Origin: Raphanus sativus
Lineage: Eukaryota; Streptophyta; Magnoliopsida; Brassicales; Brassicaceae
Length of the DNA stretch: 64,000 nt
Assembly: GCF_000801105.2 (NCBI RefSeq)
Contig: NC_079515.1
Coordinates: 25,443,407-25,507,406, forward strand
Direction of reading: 5' to 3'
The stretch's first letter is position 1. Each line of letters begins with the position of its first letter. Shown one piece after another: positions 12,765 to 26,100 of the stretch. The translations under genes were made by a program, and so were the position numbers. Under the pieces are notes generated by a model that was not told where the DNA came from, ran no database searches, and worked only from the letters and a program-made list of their open reading frames with translations.

Positions 12765-12880
12765 ATATGCATGCATTTAAATTTAATACAAATCAATACC
12801 GTATTCGGTAGCATATTCCAACAAATCCGCAGCCGTGTGTCTATGACCATCCCGATCAAATATCTTACCGCCTACGTATC
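12765..12880 (-). pseudogene. fragment of a third GMC oxidoreductase copy (exon 2 end)
   Basis: The stretch matches the exon 2/intron 2 border region of the GMC gene at 25456-25640: the same GCATGCATTT intron start, then the codons around the CCATC-GATCAAATAT block that encode the FDPDG region. About 65 bases with the splice donor and exon end are missing, and several substitutions are present. It lies just downstream of the first GMC gene, so it is probably a leftover of a further tandem copy. Confidence 0.65.
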
Positions 12881-13016
12881 ACGTATGCATACAGTATATA
12901 GATGTAATGTTTTTCTTATATAACATTACATCACGTACAAGAGAAAATGCACTTGCAATATGTGATCTTGCAGAAGCAATCTCCGATAACAAATACTTCT
13001 GAGCAAATTTACATAA

Positions 13017-15672
13017 TCATGCTTCTTCTTTAGTTTCCAGAAAATCCGCTCTCTCTCGAAGAATCTTCTGCCCCATATACCTACCGAGCATCATGATCGT
13101 AGCTTGGGGATTAGTCCCTGGGGTCTTGAGAAACGTGGATGCATCAATGACCCTCAAAGCATCAATCCCTAATACTTTGTAATCATTGTCGACCACTTTT
13201 CCAACTTGACAACCTCCATGGTAATGATAAATAGTCATCACCGTATCTTTACAATATTGCTTCAAATCGAACAATGATTGTATGTGCCTTTGCCTCACAT
13301 TGATGGGCAGACCAAGAATGAAATCTAACAATCCCCGTCCGGTCACTCCAGGTAACATGTACTTGGAGTACTTCTTCGAATCTATCACTTTAATTATAGT
13401 ACTAAGTCCTTCAACACAGTTCTTCAAATCTTCTTGTTCTTGGTAGTAGTTAAATGTCACTGAAGGATTATCGTCTGGATTCGTGTTCCGCAGTTCTAAA
13501 TGGCCTCTCGAGATCGGCCAATCAACTTTCTGAACCATCCCTCCTGCTTGTGCTGTCACATTAACTCGAAGATCCAATAACTTGAAAAAGCGTGAGAGGG
13601 TTTTGGTGGGAAGTTTCATCTGCTTATATAAAACATCATCCAAAAATTTACATATAGTCTCTAAATAACTCTAGTAGTTAAATGATGGAGATAGTGACAA
13701 AAAAAAATGATGGAGGTATATTATAGAAATACCTCATTGAGAACATTTATAACAGCACTGAAGAAGCTATGCGTCAAACTAATAGAGAGACTTAACCCAC
13801 TCCCGCCTTCAATGTAACTACCAAAATGGGGGATTCCAGCGACTTGGACAAGGGACACTTCTACGGGTTCAGGAGATGGGATGAGGACAGCGTTCATCGG
13901 ATTATCACACATTCCTTGTCCCACCATGGGTTGATCTAGGATTACCGGTTCCACTCCATGGTCTGCTAGATGAGACGCAGGGCCAACACCACTCAACATA
14001 AGCAGCTGAGGGCTAGAGATGGCCCCGGCTGATACGATCACCTCATTAAGTGCGCTATGTGCCGCTAGTTTTGCCGTGTGGAACACTCCATTGGCATCCC
14101 GGAAGATCACCCCATTTGCCTTGGGCCTCATATTTCCTGTAAAAAATGTAAGAAAATCTTATCTGAACCGTGGGAAAATAATGTGTGTGTGGTAAAGGAC
14201 AAATGACTGTGACGGATGACAACGGCCAAAATGATAACAATAATTTCATTTTCCTTACAGACACCAAAGCGGACAATTGAAAGTCACCGTTTAAAATGAA
14301 GCTTTAGGACAACAAGAAGTTTATAATTTGAATCTTGAGTTTGTTTTAACCATGTATCACAAAACATGTTATTAGCATATACTCTTAAGACATCTAGTAA
14401 ACAAACATAAAAAAAAATCATAATAAGGAGTAGCAACAATTTAATTTTTTTTTTCTTGTTTATGTTGGTCAAGAAAAAAAAAGTATTAACTAAATAAGTT
14501 CTGACAATTTTCTTTGTTTTCTTCTAGACCAATAATTTAATTACATTTAAGATAAGTCTATCTATATCTTCCTCATCTTACAGTCTTGTCGTCTCCTTCT
14601 TCGATCATAGATATCTTTAAAGATTAATCGAGCATTTCTAGCTAGACCAAAATCCGAACGTTTTCACATTGAATTTAAAACATCAATATCTCTCCCAAAT
14701 GGGAAAACATTTGTTTCTCTTTCAAAGGCTCAACTAAAAGAACATTTGTAGTGTGTTGAAGTCAGGACTAGCTAGTCTAAGATCCGCTTGGTTCATCAAT
14801 CTTAAACTTCATATAATGGAAAACCTAAAAAGGGACCTTTATATAGTAACTATTAATCAAATTACCTGTGGTGGTGAAGAGAATCTTATGAACAGAAGCG
14901 CGCAAGTAAACAGTAATCTTTTGCGGATCAGCATACTCCAATAGATTCGCCGCCGTGTGTCTCCTACCATCCGGATCAAATATCGTACCACCAACTTTCG
15001 TCCCATGAACATGTTCGTACGTGAAGCCATTGTAAGGAGTCACTCCAGCCTCCAAAAGACCATCTATAAACGCCGTTTGCCATCCTTTAATCTGTGGTTC
15101 GAACACCAGTTTCTTCTCGACCCACTCGTAAGCAGCTTCTACCTCTTCTCTCACCCAACCAGCTTCCGCCACGTAATCATCTTCCGCACGTGAGTAGAAT
15201 CCAGCGTTTAGCACTGTTCCTCCTCCGAGCACGCGTGCGCGTGTGTTGAAAACGCCGTCTTCGGAGATGAATAGCTGAGACCACGAGTTTGGAGTTGTGT
15301 TCAAGTACGTGGTCAAGAAGTTTCCGATGTCTGTGGCCGTGGGGTTGTCGTAAGGGGACCCACCACGTTCGAGGAGCAAAACGGTGGCGTTTTGAGATAG
15401 CGTTGCGGCTAGTGCACATCCGGCGGTTCCTCCTCCGATGACTATGTAGTCGAAGTGAGATAAGGTTGGTGCTGATGTTGCATCTTTCAGAAAACTATAG
15501 TGACCAGCTTCACGACAGCAAATTTTTATTAAGTATACATAACCCAAAGAATCATAAAATGATTAGTGAAGGAGGTAAAATATATTGTACCTTTGTCGGA
15601 ATAACACGAGCCATGGAACATGAAAACTGCGACGCTAATCAAACGAAATAATCGGAATATATGAAAATCCAT
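13017..15672 (-). CDS. GMC (glucose-methanol-choline) oxidoreductase, HOTHEAD/mandelonitrile-lyase-like, copy 1
   Basis: There are four exons on the minus strand: 15672-15591, 15507-14866, 14136-13733 and 13619-13017. Together they give a 576-residue protein, the usual length. Exon 1 encodes a hydrophobic signal peptide (MDFHIFRLFRLISVAVFMF). Exon 2 opens with the FAD-binding motif [19 protein letters not shown]. The GMC signatures [15 protein letters not shown] and [16 protein letters not shown] follow. The C-terminal part holds the catalytic HYHGGCQVG and the TNPQATIMMLGRYMGQKI end. Family members are secreted or ER flavoenzymes; plant relatives include HOTHEAD and mandelonitrile lyases, but the substrate here is unknown. 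Intron 2 is 729 bp. All borders are GT-AG with matching phases, and it looks functional. Confidence 0.9.
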
Positions 15673-17875
15673 TATGAAAATCTATTTTTGGGCATAAGAA
15701 GACCAGAGTTTATCCGCTTTATATAATGGTGTATATCATCAAGGTTAACTAGAGCTTTTCCATCGATGAATAAATTATTAATATTTTATATTTTTAGGTT
15801 AAAAATAATATTGTAGTCATTTTTTTAATATGTGTCTAGAAGTATTTACAAACCTATAATTTTTCAGACGTTTTTTTACGTCAATTGTTCAGACGTTTTT
15901 AAATGAGAAAAAGTTCATTTCATTTTTTCCTTTTAGTTCTTTTTTTTTGAGTGAACTCTTTGAAAAATTAGCAATGGAAATGAACAGTCGTAGTGGTTTT
16001 GTCTTCTTCTAATGTTCAAACTTTTTTTTTTTATTTCTGACACGATTAATTTGGTCCATATACTCGACTCTGTTCCATTTTAATTTTAGATCTGTTTGGT
16101 AAGTGTTGAACAAAAAAAATTATGTTTGGTAAGTACATTTCCACGTTGGATTTCTTTTTATTTTTATGAATAGTAATTTATGGTCAATGTTACTCGGCCG
16201 TGGATAGATTTACTATGTGGTCGAGTCTCTCCGTCCCATTTGATTTCACAATGCTAAATCCTACATGTTTCACACATTTACGCGTTTTTTTTGGGTAAAC
16301 ACCTTTAAGATGTCATACGAGCCAATTTACGTCTAAGTAATCCAACCTATAGAGTATTTTGATATAATTTTTTATAGATATAATTTAATATATAATAATT
16401 GAATCAAATAATATAGAAGAAAAAAAATCAGAGGACAGCCAATCAGAAAATTATCATCACCGACACTTTTTCCTCGTCCAATGACATCAAGCCACATTAA
16501 GCCAAGTAGACAACTTCTCTTATATATCTCTACGGAAATTTAACTCGTTTAATTTTTTGAATATATTAAATGTCAACTTATTTTTCACAAACAATTAAAA
16601 TATCCATTATAAGTAATCAATTATTAAAATTATAAATTCAACGCTCCATTGCATGTTGTCTTATAGCGAATTCAATTTTTCCTTTGGATCACATAATGGA
16701 CCATTGATTACAATTTTTATATATATATATCTAAGTTGTCCTGCATGATTAGGCAGTTTTGCAGAGCAACAGATGCATCTTTATTAATATGTTTAAAATA
16801 TGCAATAGTTTCTAAAATACAAATGTAATTTTAAAATGAGTAAGATTTATAAAAAAATTATAGAAATTTTCTTTTACCAAATGATATGCATTAATTCGAA
16901 AACATTTGTTTCTTAAAAGAAAATGATAAAAGAATTGCAGAAAAAGGAAAAAGGAAAAAGTATAAACAAATATATTTTACAATATTTTTATCAATCGAAT
17001 TATTTACACATACTGCTTTTTGTTTTTAATTATCAGTCAACACTTGTGTCAATAAATTAACAAAGTGAAGATCAATATATAATAAATTGAGATACAAAGC
17101 CAAAGATCATCCACAAAAAGCAAGTGAAAATTAAAGTGTTGAGATAGTTGATTGGAAAACTCACTTCTTTTTGTTTGATGTAATAATTACATTTTAAAGG
17201 TGCAAAAAAAAAACCTAATTTATGTTTTGTGAATATGAAATACGTTTACTTTAGATATGTTGTTTTTTTCTCTTCATTTGTATTTTAAATCATTTAGTGT
17301 TTTTTTGGATGTAATAATAAAATATTTAGAAAAATATGTCTCAAATTATTCATAATCTTTATATTCCATCAAAAATGTTAGTTTTAAAAATGTTAAGCTA
17401 GCCAATCTTCTTTCTTTTTAACCAAATTCTATTTTTCTAGAGATGACATTCCATATACAACAATGACGAACTGACCAAAGCCAATCATAGGGATTGTGAT
17501 GATGTATGGCGGTCCAGTGTGTTTCAGTGGTCATTATACCAATTCTTCTCAACTCCCTAAAGTCATACATAATTAAATATCGATGCATATAAAAAATAAT
17601 CAGCAATCTCAGGACATTCATTTATTAGTCAAGATTACTAATGATTAACAACATCAATAATCACTTTGTTCATGAACAAAATACATTCACGTCTTTTCTG
17701 TTTAAAAACTTAAAAAAAAACATTTCATATCCTTCGTACAAGAGAAATATGTATATGTGATATACACTAGACTCATACTGCCTTCAGAATTCCCTTTCTT
17801 CGGACATTGAAGAGGATTGTTCTCATCTCCAGACTCTTGACAATCATTAAAATATCATGTTCTTCTTTGTTTTTC
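15673..17875. other. intergenic spacer between the two GMC genes
   Basis: The 2.2 kb are AT-rich. The right part is the 3' flank of copy 2 and the left part is the promoter side of copy 1. I see no gene or bounded repeat. Confidence 0.5.
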
Positions 17876-20151
17876 TTATCTTCGGAAAGCCTCCCTCTCT
17901 CGAAGAATCTTCTGCCCCATATACCTACACATTTTATAACTCTCCAACAGTCACATCTTATATTAAATGACACGTCTTGATTAGTTTGTTTCATTTAATT
18001 TAAGCATGTGTTTACCTTCCGAGCATCATGATCGTGACTTGAGGATTAGTCCCTGGAGACTTGAGAAACGTAGATGCATCGATGATCCTCAAAGCATCTA
18101 TACCTAATACTTTGTAATCATTGTCGACTACTTTTCCAACTTGACAACCTCCATGGTAATGATAAATAGTCATCACGGTATCTTTACAATATTGCTTTAA
18201 ATCGAACAATGAGTTTATGTGTCTTGGCCTCAGATTGATGGGAAGGGCAAGAATGAGATTTAATAGTCCACGCCCGTTTAGTCCAGGGTACTTGTAACTG
18301 GAGTATCCCTTCGAATCTATCACATTTATGATAGCACTAAGTCCTTTAACACAGTTATTCAAATCATCTGGGTCTTGGTAGTAATTGAATGTCACTGAAG
18401 GGTTATCATCTGGATTTGTGTTCCGCAGCTCTAAGTGACCTCTCCAGAGAGGTCCAGACACTTTCTGAACAATGATACCCGCTTGTGTAGTCACGTTCAA
18501 TCCAATATCCAAAGATTTCAAAAGGTTTGAGATGGATTGGCTAGGGAATTTTAGCTGCATAATAAAAAAATAGTACATAGCCTTGTGTTAAACCAAACTT
18601 ATAACATTTTAGTGTGTTATAATTGATCATATATAATCTCTGTCAACTAATTTAATTATATACCTTATTGAGAAGATCTAAAACGCCATCGAAGAAAGTA
18701 CGAGTCAAACTAATGGAGAGACTTAAGCCACTTCCACCTTCAACGTAACTAGCAAACTTGGGGATCCCAACGACTTGGACAAGGGACACCTCTACGGGTT
18801 CAGGAGAAGGGATGAAGACCGGGTGCATTGGGTTATCACCCATCCCTTGTCCAACCATTGGGTGGTCTAAGATGATCGGACTCACCCCATGGGCTGCAAG
18901 ATGAGCTGCAGGGCCTACACCACTCAGCATCAATAGTTGTGGACTTGCGATGGCACCTGCTGATAAGATCACCTCACTCCTTGAGTCTTGTACCGCTAGT
19001 TCAGCTGTGTGGAACACTCCATTTGCATCCCGATATATCACCCCATATGCCTTGGGACTTGAATTTCCTGTTAAAAACATATTTTCGTATCCAAATGATA
19101 GATAAAAATGTGTATACTCATGTTCAACTACGAATGGCTGCAATAATAAAATGATAAGTTATACTTAGAAACAACAAAGCTAATTTAAAAGTCACCATTT
19201 CGATCTGAATTGAGATTTAGATGTTATAAAAGGAATTTTCTATTGTAAATTTTAAGTTTGTTTAATTATTTTGTCATGTCTTCATGTCGGTTAGTATTAT
19301 GTACTTGTGTCATAACTATAGACTAGGTAGTAACCCGTGCCTTGCGCGGGATGAGATGGTTAGATCAGCAATTTTTCAAAAATATTAGAAAATATATATA
19401 TATAGTTTGGAATTTGGGTTTTGTGTGTTTTTTTGTGTTTAATCTCGGTGGTGCTGATTTTACGGTATAGACGTCACTGAGATAGAAACATATATAAATC
19501 CTTTACTTGAATGACATGTAAAAATTTACTGGAACCTAAGAGTAAACACAAAACATGTTACCTGGCAACTGCGAAAGCATGTAATCATTTATTTTATCCA
19601 CTTCATCATTTGTGGGAGTGAGAATGACTAGATGTCTATACAAATCTTTAACTGTTGAGGTTTGAAAAGCTTGTCCATAAACCTCTTTTTCCATAGTCTC
19701 AATAGTTTATACATATCACCGGTGTGATTTATCTTACTCTGATTCATTTGCAAGAACTTGCATATAAAGATATAATTATTATTATACAATTTGATTTTCA
19801 TATGCATGATTTTTGTATAATAACATACCTTCCTCGTAGGTCATTGACTTCAAACATGTAAGCATTCCACAGAACTGGCTGTATTCTTTGAACCATGTAA
19901 GAAGAACTGATTTTGTGTATAATATCTAATTCGAGTAAGATAAATATTATTAATATCTAATCAAATTATATGTACGTAAATATTTGTGTAATCACACTCT
20001 TTGCATAGGTTTTATGTATAAATATTATTAACATATAATCAAATTATTATGTATGTAAATTTTTGTGTAATCAAACTTGTTCTATATTTCTTTCTTTGCA
20101 TCTTACTCTCGAACTCATTTTGTTTATCTCTCTATGGCTCTCTCTCTATGG

Positions 20152-20201
<50 letters not shown>

Positions 20202-20549
20202 AGATTTTATCAGTATTGATGAGTATTTAAAAAATAAGATTAAGATTTTAACATATTTTTATTTTAAACATGCGAATCGTATTAATGCCCGCACACGGGC
20301 ATTAATACGATTCTTATGTTTTATGTATAAATATTATTAATGTCTAATCAAATGTTTGATATATTATTAAAACTAAATTTGTTCTTCAGATGTTTTATGT
20401 GTTATTAATATAAATATGTATTATTCAAATACGATTCATATGTTTTATGTATTACTAAAACTAAATTTGTTCTCCATCCGGTCTTTGTGGTTCAAAACTA
20501 TAAGCATTTTAGACATTACTTAATTCAATATACTTTGAGGTTTAAATTA

Positions 20550-20607
<58 letters not shown>

Positions 20608-21504
20608 ATCCCCCTCATCGTAAACCCTTTTTTTTAGAAATATAAAAATGTAAACATTCTTTTAATTCATCGATTATCTTTTAACTACCACAATTTTGTT
20701 TTATATGGGAATGTTTCCTAGTTTAATATTTTATCATGAATTTTTCTTGGGTGAATTACCAACTAATCATAGTTTGTCAATTAATGTACAGTTTTATAAA
20801 ATTTAAATAAATAAAATAATAATAATTTGTGTTAAGTTTTTAAAATAAAAGAAAAATATTATTAGCTGCAAAAAGATGAAATTTTTTTAACAATTTTAAA
20901 ACCGTCACAAAAAATTAAATCATAAACACTAAACACTATACCCTAAACCCATGGACAAAGCTTAAACCCATGGGTAAAAATCCAAACACTAAACCCTAAA
21001 TTCTTGGATATACCCTAAACACTAAATCTCTCTCTCTCTCTCTCTCTCATCGTAAATCTTTTTTTTTGAGAAAAATAAATATGTAAACATTCTTTTAATT
21101 CATCGATTATCTTTTAACTACCACAATTTTGTTTTATATGGGAATGTTTCATAGTTTAATATTTTATCATGAATTGTTTTGGGTGAATTACCAACTAATC
21201 ATAGTTTGCCAATTAATGTACAGTTTTTTAAAATATAATAAATAAAATAATAGTAATTTGTGTTAAGTTTTTAAAATAAATGAAAAATATTAGTAGCTGC
21301 CAAAAGATGAATTTTTTTTAACAATTTTAAAACCGTCACAAAAGAGTAAATTATAAACATTAAACACTATACCCTAAACCCTTGGACAAAACTTAAATCC
21401 TTGGGTAAAAATTCAATCCCTAAACCCTAAATTCTTGGATATACTCTAAACCCTTGGGTAAATCCTAAACACTAAATTGTAAACTCTTGAGTATACCCTA
21501 AACA

Positions 21505-21566
<62 letters not shown>

Positions 21567-22472
21567 ATCCCCTTCATCATCGTAAACCTTTTTTTTTTGA
21601 AAAATATAAAAATGTAAACATTCTTTTAATTCATCGATTATCTTTTAACTACCACAATTTTTATTTATATGGAAATGATTCCTAGTTTAATATTTATCAT
21701 GAATTTTTCTTGGGTGAATTACCAACTAATCATAGTTTGCCAATTAATGTACAATTTTTAAAATATAATAAATAAAATAATAATAATTTGTGTTAAGTTT
21801 TTAAAATAAAAGAAAAATATTATTAACTGCAAAAAGATGAAATTTTTTTAACAATTTTAAAACCATGACAAAAAATTAAATCATAAACACTAAACACTAT
21901 ACCCTAAACCCATGGACAAAGTTTAAACCCATGGGTAAAAATCCAAACACTAAACTTTAAATTCTTGGATATACCCTAAACACTAAATCTCTCTCTCTTT
22001 CTCTCTTTCTCTCTCTCATCGTAAACCTTTTTTTTGAGAAAAATAAAAATGTAAACATTCTTTTAAATTCATCGATTATCTTTTAACTACCACAATTTTG
22101 TTTTATATGGGAATGTTTCCTAGTTTAATATTTTATCATGAATTTTTTTGGGTGAATTACCAACTAATCATAGTTTGCCAATTAAAGTACAGTTTTTTAA
22201 AATATAATAAATAAAATAATAGTAATTTGTGTTAAGTTTTTAAAATAAATGAAAAATATTAGTAGCTGCCAAAAGATGATTTTTTTTTAACAATTTTAAA
22301 ACCGTCACAAAAGAGTAAATCATAAACATTAAACACTATACCCTAAACCCTTGGACAAAACTTAAACCCTTGGGTAAAAATCCAAACCCTAAACCCTAAA
22401 TTCTTGGATATACCCTAAACCCTTGGGTAAATCCTAAACACTAAATTGTAAACTCTTGGTATACCGTAAACA

Positions 22473-22509
<37 letters not shown>

Positions 22510-23084
22510 NNNNNNNNNNNNNNNNNNNNNNNNNNNNNNNNNNNNNNNNNNNNNNNNNNNNNNNNNNNNNNNNNNNNNNNNNNNNNNNNNNNNNNNNNNN
22601 NNNNNNNNNCTCTCTCTCTCTCTCTCTCTCATCGTAAACCTTTTTTTTTTTGAAAAATATAAAAATGTAAACATTCTTTTAATTCATCGATTATCTTTTA
22701 ACTAACACAATTTTGATCTATATAGGAATGTTTCCTAGTTTAATATTTTATCATGATTTTTTGGGTGAATTACCAACTAAATATAGTTTGCCAATTAATG
22801 TACAATTATTTAAAATATAATAAATAAAATAATAATAATTTATGTTAAGTTTTTAAAATAAATGAAAAATATTAGTAGCTGCCAAAAGATGAATTTTTTT
22901 AACAATTTAAAAACAGTCACAAAAGAGTAAATCATAAACACTAAACACTATACCCTAAACCCTTGGATAAAACTTAAACCCTTGGGTAAAAATCCAAACA
23001 CTAAACCCTAAATTCTTGGATATACCCTAAATCCTTGGGTAAATCTTACACACTAAACTGTAAACCCTTGGGTATACTCTAAAC

Positions 23085-23141
<57 letters not shown>

Positions 23142-26100
23142 ATGGATGGGAAGGTCACTTTTTTTTTGCAGGGTCTGGTCTGGTGGTGTAAGCCATGTTT
23201 TTATTGTTGAAGAAAGAAGAAAGGCTTGTTGCCTTGTTTGTGCGTTATCTCTTAGTTTAAAGGAAAGAGCTCACACCTGAAATTCTGAACTATTTATTTA
23301 TTTCCTGTTTCTTCTATATATATTTTTTATTTTTATAAAAATTCTTTCGAGAAAAAGAAATATATTCACAAACTCTCCCTATAAGGAAAAATATATACAA
23401 CTTGTTGCCAAGAATGGAATGAAACCCATTAATATTATTCATATATGTCTTTCTATATGTAGATTTCAAAATTATATTTACTTTTTGTTTAAGATAATTG
23501 ATGATGCATTATGTAGTTAGAGTTAGAGCTGTGCAAATCAAACCAATTATGTAAGCAATCGATGGTAACATTTTTTTAAGAAATGAGTGTCTAGTTTAAT
23601 GTGAACGTATAGTACGAAGAGAAGAGGTGGCGAAGTGGGATCTCACATCATTTTATCGTGGACTATTTCTAGAGAATAATTTTCAAGTTTAAATGATCAA
23701 AGATTCAAGATAAGATAACATCAATATATTAAAAAGAGTTGCTAATGCAAATTTAAGCAGAGTAAATATATAAGTGTTTTGACATGATAACCAAACCAAA
23801 CTCAAAAACAAATGTAAGTCAAAACACTTGCTTCGTTGACCTCTTCAACATTGTTGTCTTCAGTAGGTGTAGCCTTTGACGAACATACCCTCATTAGCCT
23901 CTTCAGACTCACCTTCTCCGGTGTATTTTCCGAGCTGAGCCAATGAATTGGCCTTGGCTCGAGCCAAGAGAGTGGTCTGAGCTGCGTTCACGTTCTCAGC
24001 TCTGCCTCCCCATGTTTTCAGACAAGTGTTCTGTAGAGCACATGCATAGGAGAAGGACACATGCCACGGGTTTGGTGCCTGGTTCATCACGTTCAGGTTC
24101 AATGTTGCCTCCAATTCAGACTGTCCTCCGGACAAGAACTGCAGAAAAAAACAACCAACTTAACTTTTACTTCAAGCAACCAAGATCTAGGTTTTCCTCA
24201 TTAAATTAAAAAAGAAAAGAAACTCATTTTGAAATCCAATAGAGCTTGCCATGATTCCAGGGACGGCTGGAGGGATTCTGTTGCGGAGGAGCTTAAGGGT
24301 GTAGGAGGCAACTTGTTCAGGTGTAGCTCTGTCCTTAGACTCGGCTCGGGAGTCACCATGCCAAGCTTATAAGAGTTTCTTCTTTGTTAATGTATCAAAT
24401 ATTTTCCTTCTCTCTTACAATCTTCCATAGTTACTACTATGTTTCTGCTCATCCCTTAGCTCTCCCTGTTTGCAAACGGCAACCTCATCCGAGTTTAGCC
24501 TTCGCAACTGGAGTTCCAGCCAGTTGTGTGTTCTCACTAACTTTTGTCCTCCTCGTCTACGCTAAGTACTGCCTCATCGATCTCGGGTGAAGAACCCGCG
24601 ACAGAACACGGCAAGACTCGAAGGGAGAGAACGATGACTCGGGTCCATCCATCGTCGACAGGAAATGCTTCTAAGTGTTTTTGGTTCCTGGTGGTGAGTT
24701 TGGTACGATCTTTATCCACATGCTGAGATGAGGATTCAAACTATAAGTTATAATTGTGGTTGTTTGTTCTCGTTTAACGTCAACGCTATGCAAAACGAAC
24801 GTAAACAGAAACAGTTCGAGCATGAAAAAAAAATGATTACGTTTCTTGTCATGGAAGCAAATAAGGAAAGAAAGCAAAGAATTAAATGATCCGTTTTTCT
24901 TAAAATCGCTCACAGAGTGACACGTGGAATGGAGCCTTCTCATACATTCTCACCAAAATCGTTTAAGGAAAGCCTTAAAAATGCTTCTCCTTTAATATAT
25001 AGGAGATTAAATTTGTAAATGTGCGTTTATGAAGTTGTAGCCGTCAGAGAAAATCAAGTACTATTCACATTATATTATTGATTATTAACTAAACATGATT
25101 CTTTAGTTATGGCTTAAAAATATAATATTGGCATTTTTCATCTTACAATATTTTCAACTATATATGCTCTCATTAAATATAATAACACATTCTTAACATA
25201 TCTAATTAATCAGTACAAAATTATAAATTTAAACAAATAAGCAAGTGTTCAAAAAAAAATTGCTTTATATCTTGTTCTTCCTTTCCGACTAGATATTTTT
25301 CTTTTAAAAGGAACATGTCAACTACAAACACAAGTTGTATAAAAAACAAAAGATTAGTTACGTGTATCCTACGCCATCTCTCTCCCCCTTCCTAACCCTC
25401 ACGAGTCATCCCGTCTCAATCTTCAGTCACGACATGCATTATTTTTAGTTTGACATACATGCATGCATTTAATACGAATCAATAATACCTTTAGTGGTGA
25501 AGAGGATCTTACGGACAGAAGCGCGCAAGTAGACAACAATCGTATTCGGATTAGCATATTCCAACAAATCAGCCGCCGAGTGTCTATGACCATCCGGATC
25601 AAATATCGTACCGCCTATTTTCGTCCCGTAGATATGTTCATACGTGAAACCATTGTACGGAACCACTCCGGCTTCCAAAAGCCCGTTTATAAACGCCTTT
25701 TGCCATCTCTCAACCGGCGGTTCAAACGCTAATTTCCTCTCCACCCACTCATAAGCTGCTTCGACCTCATCTCTCTTCCAACCAGCTTCCGCCACCAACT
25801 CATCTTCCGCACGTGAATAGAACCCCGCATTTAGCACTGTCCCTCCTCCTAGCACGCGTGCGCGTGTGTTGAAAACGCCGTCTTCGGAGATGAAAAGCTG
25901 CGACCATGAGTTCGGATCAGTTATGTTCAAGAGTGTGTTTGCGAAGTTCCCGATGTCTGTGGCTGTTGGGTTGTCGTAAGGGGACCCGCCGCGTTCGAGG
26001 ACTAAAACGGTTGCGTTTTCGGATAGCGTTGCGGCTAGTGCACATCCGGCGGTTCCTCCTCCGATGATTATGTAGTCAAAGTGAGATAGCTTTGGGGATA

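Larger units (their letters stand above)
19323..25006 (-). mobile_element. Helitron in GMC intron 2, about 5.7 kb, with captured fragments
   Basis: The 5' end at 25006 reads TCTCCTATATATTAAAGGAG on the minus strand and is preceded by A. The 3' end at 19323 has a hairpin (CCCGCGC, loop, GCACGGG), then TTACTACCTAG followed by T. Both termini fit Helitron rules and point the same way. The interior carries an aldolase gene fragment, a possible ATL fragment, an A/B satellite-like array with CT runs, and a 100-bp gap. No Rep/helicase frame is seen, so it is non-autonomous. Removing it restores an intron the size of the paralogue's. Confidence 0.8.

Noticed and set aside
20274..20313. Palindrome as a rho-type terminator or CRISPR repeat
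   Set aside because: Plant nuclear DNA; no array or bacterial context.
22441..22674. Ser-Leu and Arg-Glu repeat peptides across the gap
   Set aside because: They are translations of (CT)n microsatellite and N, not genes.
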